Assembly: GCA_934668605.1 (NCBI GenBank)
Contig: CAKUNY010000058.1
Span: forward strand, 1-11,976
DNA from: an uncultured Oscillospiraceae bacterium
Lineage (GTDB): Bacteria > Bacillota > Clostridia > Oscillospirales > Oscillospiraceae
DNA: 11,976 nt
Reading direction: 5' to 3'
The first letter of the stretch is position 1. Every line of letters starts with the position of its first letter. The translations under genes were made by a program, and so were the position numbers. The notes under the pieces were generated by a model. That model had not been told where the DNA came from. It searched no databases and was given only the letters and a program-made list of their open reading frames with translations. This document shows positions 11,934 to 11,976 of the stretch, piece after piece.

Positions 11934-11976
11934 ATCAAAGCCTTCCCCGCCGGGGAAGGTGCCCCAGTGCGCACAC
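11934..11976. repeat. Start of a palindromic intergenic repeat, cut by the window edge
   Basis: CCTTCCCC (11941-11948) pairs with GGGGAAGG (11952-11959) around GCC, followed by GCCCCAGTGCGCACAC at the window end. The same style of element (a CCTTCCCC hairpin followed by a second palindrome) is common between genes of Oscillospiraceae as I recall it. The second hairpin would need TGGGG just beyond the edge. The preceding 66 bases after the membrane-protein gene hold nothing I can identify. Confidence 0.5.

Overview
The window looks like chromosomal DNA of a GC-rich, Gram-positive anaerobe of the class Clostridia, probably in or near the Oscillospiraceae. The evidence is the strong AGGAGG-type ribosome sites, the mini-RNase III and RqcH pair, the DUF6110-type protein beside a metal ATPase, an SLH-domain secreted protein, and a palindromic repeat of a kind I associate with that family cut off at the right edge. 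The placement is inferred from gene content; no rRNA gene or other marker is present.

Layout. Bases 1-77 are the 3' end of an unidentified plus-strand gene. Bases 78-387 hold two terminator-like hairpins around a roughly 188-bp structured repeat (copy 1). Bases 388-3642 are a tight minus-strand operon, read from 3642 downward: a DSD1/D-threonine-aldolase-type PLP enzyme, a YheO/DauR-type regulator, a RidA enamine/imine deaminase, and a threonine-synthase-like PLP enzyme with an N-terminal zinc ribbon. A good sigma-A promoter (3664-3692) precedes it. The set fits breakdown of D-serine or D-threonine type amino acids, with RidA clearing the reactive enamine product.

Bases 3730-7079 form a metal cassette. 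A CsoR-family repressor (plus strand) sits divergent to a small membrane-anchored DUF6110-like protein and a P1B-type ATPase (both minus strand). The csoR promoter is consensus and is followed by a perfect 14-bp palindrome, the likely operator. The second copy of the repeat lies between the DUF6110-like gene and the ATPase gene. The ATPase lacks the usual CPx motif in its metal-binding membrane helix and has SCALK instead.

Bases 7083-8237 (minus) encode a secreted protein with a CHAP-like cysteine peptidase/amidase domain and C-terminal SLH repeats. Bases 8371-10825 (plus) encode mini-RNase III (TTG start), RqcH/NFACT and a cysteine-rich small-domain protein in one operon. Next come a 44-residue protein, a terminator-like hairpin immediately upstream of a 122-residue protein with 24 cysteines, and a small two-helix membrane protein with its own promoter. 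The last 43 bases begin a palindromic repeat that runs off the window.

The most interesting signal is the dispersed repeat (141-329 and 5936-6122). The two copies differ at many sites, but differences inside the predicted stems keep base pairing, including three double compensatory changes in three separate stems. This implies selection on a folded RNA or single-stranded DNA rather than on a protein. Second is the leader of the 24-cysteine protein, where a strong terminator ends 16-17 bases before the start codon.
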